Shown: one piece after another, positions 59,960 to 64,000 of the stretch | How the letters are laid out: each line of letters begins with the position of its first letter | How positions within the stretch are numbered: the first letter of the stretch is position 1 | Assembly (NCBI GenBank): GCA_041655765.1 | Contig: JBBAEU010000002.1 | Coordinates: 134,380-198,379 of the forward strand | From: Brumimicrobium sp041655765 | Lineage (GTDB): Bacteria; Bacteroidota; Bacteroidia; Flavobacteriales_D; Crocinitomicaceae | Reading direction: 5' to 3' | Length of the DNA stretch: 64,000 nucleotides | Position numbers and translations under genes: made by a program | The notes under the pieces: model-generated | What the model was told of the DNA's origin: nothing | What the model saw: the letters and a program-made list of their open reading frames with translations, nothing else | Databases searched by the model: none

Positions 59960-61093
59960 CTAATGTTTCTTTTTTATGTTTAGAAGTATAAAACTAACAA
60001 ATCCGACCAATAATGCTACACCGGTAGCTAAAATTAAACTTCCAAGGAGATATTCCATCAGATGATTTCTAAAGTTATCAATTGAATATGTGTCAATCTC
60101 TTCGATTTCAGTATTTAAGAAAAGTCCACCAATCTTCAAAGAAGCAATAACGATAATTGGAATCATTGGAGGAATACTGATGTTAGAAGCCGCAAATGCG
60201 AGTCCTTTGTTAAGTCTGAATGATGCTGCCAAAAATATTGAAACAATAGATTGAAATCCCCAAATTGGAATGATACCAATAAAAGCGCCAAGTGCCAGAG
60301 AAATAGATTTCACTTTTGGACTATCGTTACTCCCTAAAATATCTTCTTTTATGAAATCGCTAAACTTTTTTTTTTTAAAGTTACGTATGAAATTTCTTGG
60401 TAGTATATAAAATATTGTCATTGTAACCAATATGGTGTTGAGTACACTGATTCTTGAAAAATCTTGTAACGGTCGGAAATGCGACACACGTTCATCTCCA
60501 TATTTTACTTGAATCGGGATATTTTCTATTGGAATATCTTTCCATGAAGAACGAACAATTGTCTCAATTTCAAATTCAAACTTTGTTGAATACCATTTTT
60601 TTGGCATTTTTTGAATAGGATAGAGGCGAAAACCTGATTGAGTATCATCTAATAATAAACCAGTTTCAAACCAAAACCAAAAGTTTGAAAATTTATTGGC
60701 AAACGTGTTTTTTGAAGGCATTCCTTCAATGTTTAAGTCTCTGGAACCGATAAATAACTTTCCGGGTTCTGTTTCTGCCTTTTTTAGAAATTGAGGTAAA
60801 TTTTCAGGGAAATGCTGACCATCAGAATCGATTGTAATTACATGTGTGTAGCCAAGATTGAGTGCTTCTTTAAATCCTTTTCTCAGGGCAGAGCCTTTAC
60901 CAGAATTTGTTGGTAGATGAAAAATATTCACATCCTGGAATTCACTTAATATCTCGGTTGTATTATCAGTTGATCCATCATTAACAATGATTAAATCATT
61001 GGGAGATATGTATTCAAGAATGCCATTAATGACCTTTTCTAGTGTTTTGTCATTATTGTAAGTAGGCATTAAAACAGCAACTTTTGATGGCAT
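59960..61093 (-). CDS. GT2 glycosyltransferase with C-terminal DUF2062
   Basis: A 377-residue protein. Residues ~5-220 are a family 2 glycosyltransferase (VAVLMPTYNNDKTLEKVI, IIVNDGSTDNT, the DxD-like ITIDSDGQHFPENLPQ, DTQSGFRLYPI). Residues ~245-375 are the DUF2062 membrane region (SLALGAFIGIIPIWGFQSIVS, SNISIPPMIPIIV). This fusion is common in Bacteroidota aryl-polyene/flexirubin clusters, where it may glycosylate a lipid intermediate. It begins the minus-strand run of four genes down to the ligase, with 2-9 bp gaps or a 4-bp overlap. A -7 element lies 37 nt upstream. Confidence 0.85.
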   Translation of the reverse strand: MPSKVAVLMPTYNNDKTLEKVINGILEYISPNDLIIVNDGSTDNTTEILSEFQDVNIFHLPTNSGKGSALRKGFKEALNLGYTHVITIDSDGQHFPENLPQFLKKAETEPGKLFIGSRDLNIEGMPSKNTFANKFSNFWFWFETGLLLDDTQSGFRLYPIQKMPKKWYSTKFEFEIETIVRSSWKDIPIENIPIQVKYGDERVSHFRPLQDFSRISVLNTILVTMTIFYILPRNFIRNFKKKKFSDFIKEDILGSNDSPKVKSISLALGAFIGIIPIWGFQSIVSIFLAASFRLNKGLAFAASNISIPPMIPIIVIASLKIGGLFLNTEIEEIDTYSIDNFRNHLMEYLLGSLILATGVALLVGFVSFILLNIKKKH

Positions 61094-61129
61094 ATTTTGT
61101 GAATCTTTCTATGTTATAATAGCTGTACG

Positions 61130-61137
61130 CAAAGATA
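61130..61137 (-). promoter_or_regulatory. -7 promoter element of the four-gene pigment operon
   Basis: TATCTTTG on the minus strand matches TAnnTTTG, 37 nt before the ATG of the GT2 gene. No TTG is seen at the expected spacing. Confidence 0.45.
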
Positions 61138-61221
61138 AGTAAAACCTAATTCATATAAATGATTTTAGCGAATAATTAATGACTCAAGTAAATGAAAACA
61201 TTTTATACAGCATTCAGCTAC

Positions 61222-62451
61222 TTAATTATCAATGAGATAAGCTAAGTTTTTAATGATGTTATGATGTTTTGTAACAAACGGATTTTCTTTATTCCATACA
61301 TATCCTGCTAAAACTGCACAAATTTTACGTTTAACATCTGGATTTTCTTCAGGATGGAAGAATAATTTTTGAAGATTCCCATTGTACCATTCTTTAACGT
61401 AAGTGGCAAAGACTTCAATTCCGCCATTGATAAAATCTGTATATTCTGTTTGCCAATCTATTTTTTCACCGTTCAGTTCTCGTGTAGCCAATTTTGCAGC
61501 TAAAAGTCCAGAAGTTGTAGCAATAGATACGCCTGATGAGAAAACTGGGTCTAGAAAACCAGAACTGTTTCCTGTGAGTGCAAATCCTGGTCCACATTGG
61601 TTGCTTACAGAACAAGAATAGTTGCGAATCATTACAGGTTTAAACAGAAAATCGTTATTGATGAAACGGTCTCTAAAATGGTCAGAAAGCTGAATTACTT
61701 TGCGAATTGCTTCTTCTGAATCTTGGGTTTCAGATAAACCCTCAATGTACTCTGTTGGACCAACAACACCAATACTTGTTGTACCGTTAGAAAAAGGAAT
61801 TACCCAAAACCAAACAGTTTGTTCAAGTACTTCAAAAGTGATTTGTGTACCTTCTTTTCCTTCTGGTTTGTTAATATCTTTTGTATGTACGAAGATAGAT
61901 GAATTTCCTGTAACCAAAGACGGCGCATCCATGTCCATGAGTTTTGGTAACACACGACCATAACCACTCGAATCGATAACAAATTTTGCTTTGATTTGCT
62001 TTTCTGTTCCGTCTTTTTGTCGAACTGTTGTAATTGATTCACTTCCATTAAATTGAATGTCTGTAACTTCGGTTTCAAATTCTACATCGACACCACGACG
62101 TTCAACCTCTTTGATGAGAATATGATCAAAATCTGCCCGTGGAACTTGCCATGTCCAGTCCCATCCTTCTCCAAATTTATTATCAAAGAAAAAGGTACAA
62201 TCTACACCATTTCTTAAAAATCTGGAAGATAATTTTTTCTCAAATCCTGCTTTTTCAATAACGGGAATAAAACCAACTTCATCTAAGTTATTCATCACAC
62301 GAGGAATCAAACTTTCTCCAATCACAGGTCGAGGAAACTTGGTTTTTTCAACCACTTTTACATTAATTCCTTGTAGGTTTAAATATGCTGACGATACACT
62401 TCCTGATGGTCCTGCGCCAATTACAAGTACATCTACTTCTTCTAATTTCAT
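61222..62451 (-). CDS. FAD-dependent oxidoreductase of the tryptophan-halogenase superfamily
   Basis: A 409-residue flavoprotein. The N-terminal dinucleotide motif is DVLVIGAGPSGSVSSAYL (~7-24), with GESLIPRVMNNLDEVGF (45-61), typical of the halogenase/geranylgeranyl-reductase group. EKKLSSRFLRNG (~71-82) holds lysines near the place of the halogenase catalytic lysine. WTWQVP (99-104) is a close version of the halogenase signature WxWxIP. GNSSGFLDPVFSSGVSIA (~290-307) is the third FAD block. Flexirubin clusters carry such enzymes, and some flexirubins are chlorinated, so it may halogenate or hydroxylate the aryl head. It has its own strong promoter. Confidence 0.82.
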   Translation of the reverse strand: MKLEEVDVLVIGAGPSGSVSSAYLNLQGINVKVVEKTKFPRPVIGESLIPRVMNNLDEVGFIPVIEKAGFEKKLSSRFLRNGVDCTFFFDNKFGEGWDWTWQVPRADFDHILIKEVERRGVDVEFETEVTDIQFNGSESITTVRQKDGTEKQIKAKFVIDSSGYGRVLPKLMDMDAPSLVTGNSSIFVHTKDINKPEGKEGTQITFEVLEQTVWFWVIPFSNGTTSIGVVGPTEYIEGLSETQDSEEAIRKVIQLSDHFRDRFINNDFLFKPVMIRNYSCSVSNQCGPGFALTGNSSGFLDPVFSSGVSIATTSGLLAAKLATRELNGEKIDWQTEYTDFINGGIEVFATYVKEWYNGNLQKLFFHPEENPDVKRKICAVLAGYVWNKENPFVTKHHNIIKNLAYLIDN

Positions 62452-62881
62452 AAAAATTTATTATTGTTAAGTTAAATAACGTTTATTGTTATATAATCTT
62501 GCGTTATCACAAATGTATTTAAATGTTAGGATTAAACAAATATTTTGTAGGAAAGAATTTAACAAATAAGTTCAAGTATTTCATGAAATAAAACTTATAA
62601 GAATTTATAAAAAATATCTTTAAGAATAAGAACTATCTTTATGTTTTAATTCGATTGACAATTTTTATTAAATTATGGTGTACGTTAACTCCTTCTAGTC
62701 GATTATTCCATTTTTTTATCAAGAAAAAATGAAAAGAAAGAAATATGAGTCAATTAATCGAATGATAATGAAAAAATATGTAATTTAGTATTTTAAATTA
62801 TTAACCACAATTAATAAAAATCTAAATGGAATAAAAATTGATTACAACTACAAATTGGAATCATTAAAATAAGAAAGGCTA
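62452..62881. other. 430-bp AT-rich divergent intergenic region
   Basis: It separates the flavoprotein gene from fabG. The left part holds the consensus promoter at 62510-62540. Toward fabG no TAnnTTTG element is found; an 8-bp inverted pair (ATTCGATT near 62647 and AATCGAAT near 62757) is the only symmetry noticed. A 19-codon basic frame is present but unsupported. No RNA gene was recognised. Confidence 0.6.
62510..62540 (-). promoter_or_regulatory. Consensus promoter of the halogenase-like flavoprotein gene
   Basis: Minus strand: TTTG (62540-62537), 19-nt spacer, TACATTTG (62517-62510). The predicted start near 62503 gives a leader of about 52 nt. It is one of the best matches to the Bacteroidota consensus in the window. 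Confidence 0.65.
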
Positions 62882-63613
62882 ATGAAATATGTATTGGTAA
62901 CCGGCGCATCTAGAGGAATCGGGAGGGCAATTTGTGAAGTTTTGTCTGAGAACACTGAATATGGAATTTTGATTAATTATAATTCTAATCAAGCTGCAGC
63001 TGAAGAAACATTAAAAATTGTAGAAGCAAACGGCTCCAAAGGAGAAATTTTGGGGTTTAATGTTTCAGATAAAAAAGCTGTCGATAAGGCTTTAGGTGAT
63101 TGGCAAGAAAGAAATCCCGATGCATGGATTGAAGTTTTAGTAAATAATGCCGGAATCACAAAAGATGGTTTGTTTATGTGGATGCAAGAGGAAGATTGGG
63201 GGAATGTTATTGATACGAGCCTTAACGGTTTCTATAATGTGACGCAATTCGTTATCCAAAAAATGCTTAGAAAAAGATATGGAAGAATTGTAAATATTGC
63301 ATCTGTATCAGGAGTAAAAGGTACTGCGGGTCAAACCAATTATTCTGCCGCTAAAGGTGGTATTATTGCAGCTACAAAAGCATTGGCACAGGAAGTGGCT
63401 AAAAGAAAAATCACTGTAAATGCAGTTGCACCTGGATTTATTAAAACTGACATGACAGGCGATTTAGACGAAAAGGAACTAATCAGGTTAATTCCTGCCA
63501 ATCGTTTTGGCGAAGCTAGAGAAATTGCAGAACTGGTTAATTTTTTAGTATCCGACAAAGCTTCATATATTACAGGTGAAGTCATCAATATAAACGGAGG
63601 GATTTACTCTTAA
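62882..63613 (+). CDS. 3-oxoacyl-ACP reductase (FabG-type SDR)
   Basis: A 243-residue classical SDR. VLVTGASRGIGRAI (~4-17) binds NADP(H), NNAG (~88-91) stabilises the fold, IASVSGVKG holds the active-site serine, and YSAAKGG supplies Tyr and Lys. GEVININGGIYS at the C-terminus is typical of FabG. It reduces the 3-keto group during chain extension. As the first gene of a plus-strand run with a ketosynthase 12 bp later, it is probably the ketoreductase of the polyene chain rather than the housekeeping FabG. Confidence 0.88.
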   Translation: MKYVLVTGASRGIGRAICEVLSENTEYGILINYNSNQAAAEETLKIVEANGSKGEILGFNVSDKKAVDKALGDWQERNPDAWIEVLVNNAGITKDGLFMWMQEEDWGNVIDTSLNGFYNVTQFVIQKMLRKRYGRIVNIASVSGVKGTAGQTNYSAAKGGIIAATKALAQEVAKRKITVNAVAPGFIKTDMTGDLDEKELIRLIPANRFGEAREIAELVNFLVSDKASYITGEVININGGIYS

Positions 63614-63625
63614 TTTAAAGTGAAT

Positions 63626-64000
63626 ATGGAAAACAGAGTTGTAATAACTGGTATGGGAATCCAGTCGTGTATCGGAGGAAATCTAAAAGAGGTAACCAAT
63701 TCATTGTATAAAGGGAAATCAGGAATTGTTTTTGACCAAGAACGGAAAGATTTTGGTTATCAGTCTGCGCTTACTGGAAACTTTGATTTTGATGCTAATA
63801 TCTTAAAAAAACACTTATCGAGAAGAGAGCGAATTACGATGGGACAAGAAAGTATGTTTGCTTATATGGCGACAATTGAAGCCATGGAAAATGCAAATAT
63901 CGACAAAGATTATATCGAAAAGAATGAAGTAGGAATTATTTATGGGAATGACAGTGTTGCACAATCTGTTGTGGAGTCAACTGATGTTATTCGTGAAAAG
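63626..64000 (+). CDS. Beta-ketoacyl-ACP synthase, N-terminal part (3' end outside window)
   Basis: Translated directly from the sequence: ATG at 63626 starts 125 open codons to the window edge. The N-terminus MENRVVITGMGIQSCIGGNL and the following GKSGIVFDQ are typical of FabF-type ketosynthases. The later EKNEVGIIYGNDSVAQS corresponds to the strand and loop before the dimer region. The active-site cysteine and histidines lie beyond the edge, so it cannot be told whether this is a catalytic ketosynthase or a chain-length factor. It follows the FabG-type gene by 12 bp in the same direction, as in aryl-polyene and flexirubin clusters. Confidence 0.85.
   Translation, partial: MENRVVITGMGIQSCIGGNLKEVTNSLYKGKSGIVFDQERKDFGYQSALTGNFDFDANILKKHLSRRERITMGQESMFAYMATIEAMENANIDKDYIEKNEVGIIYGNDSVAQSVVESTDVIREK

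Noticed and set aside
62730..62789. 19-codon basic frame (MKRKKYESINRM...) upstream of fabG
   Set aside because: Too short, no supporting promoter or homology, and located in an AT-rich spacer where such frames occur by chance.
1..64000. tRNA, rRNA, phage or defence-system genes
   Set aside because: No cloverleaf-like sequence, rRNA segment, integrase, restriction, toxin-antitoxin or Cas gene was recognised on either strand. The only defence-like hint is the WYL regulator, which has no defence partner.

Overview
The window looks like the chromosome of a low-GC member of the Bacteroidota, most likely order Flavobacteriales and possibly Crocinitomicaceae/Fluviicola-like (inference; no rRNA is present to confirm it). 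The support is threefold. There are many type IX secretion system (T9SS) cargo proteins with either the 'YPNP'-type (type A) or the gliding-motility-type (type B) C-terminal sorting domain. Spaced promoters match the Bacteroidota consensus TTG/TTTG - about 20 nt - TAnnTTTG. The right end carries a flexirubin/aryl-polyene-like pigment gene set. No tRNA, rRNA, CRISPR array, transposase or phage gene was seen.

Left end (1-6.4 kb): an accessory patch of secreted proteins on the minus strand. It holds a protein cut by the window edge, two paralogous type B T9SS cargo genes, a third paralog reduced to its C-terminus, a small lipoprotein and an M43 metalloprotease. A perfect 518-bp direct repeat (1654-2171 = 3045-3562) flanks one of the paralogs and carries an intact consensus promoter in each copy.

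6.4-20 kb: mostly core genes. These are a TPR protein and endonuclease III; an apparent operon of a small membrane protein, mutL and two rhomboid proteases; a WYL regulator with a beta-barrel protein; a DUF493 operon; an M1 aminopeptidase that is a T9SS cargo; ruvX; and mdh.

20-37 kb: an ECF sigma factor overlaps a membrane-anchored PKD protein that is probably its anti-sigma partner. Next come a VOC protein, a lipoprotein, a second ECF sigma factor, a LolA-like carrier, a SixA-type phosphatase, an epimerase, a beta-lactamase-fold hydrolase, two tandem ferredoxin-type reductases with an SDR, a lipoprotein/hydrolase pair and a large SprB-repeat adhesin.

37-49 kb: rpsP (with a long acidic tail)-rimM-trmN6, facing an operon of exonuclease, FAH-family and esterase genes. 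After these lie a 2-oxoacid dehydrogenase E2 gene, a glycosyltransferase fusion with ridA, and an M16 peptidase pair (one catalytic, one lacking the zinc motif).

49-64 kb: a phosphopantetheinyl transferase and an M13 peptidase, followed by the pigment-like cluster. Its genes encode a LolA-like carrier, a lipoprotein, an adenylate-forming ligase, a C45-type acyltransferase lipoprotein, an MMPL exporter fused to a PlsC acyltransferase and a Rossmann-like tail, a GT2-DUF2062 protein, a halogenase-like flavoprotein, FabG and the start of a ketosynthase. The cluster continues past the right edge, so its product cannot be fixed from this window.
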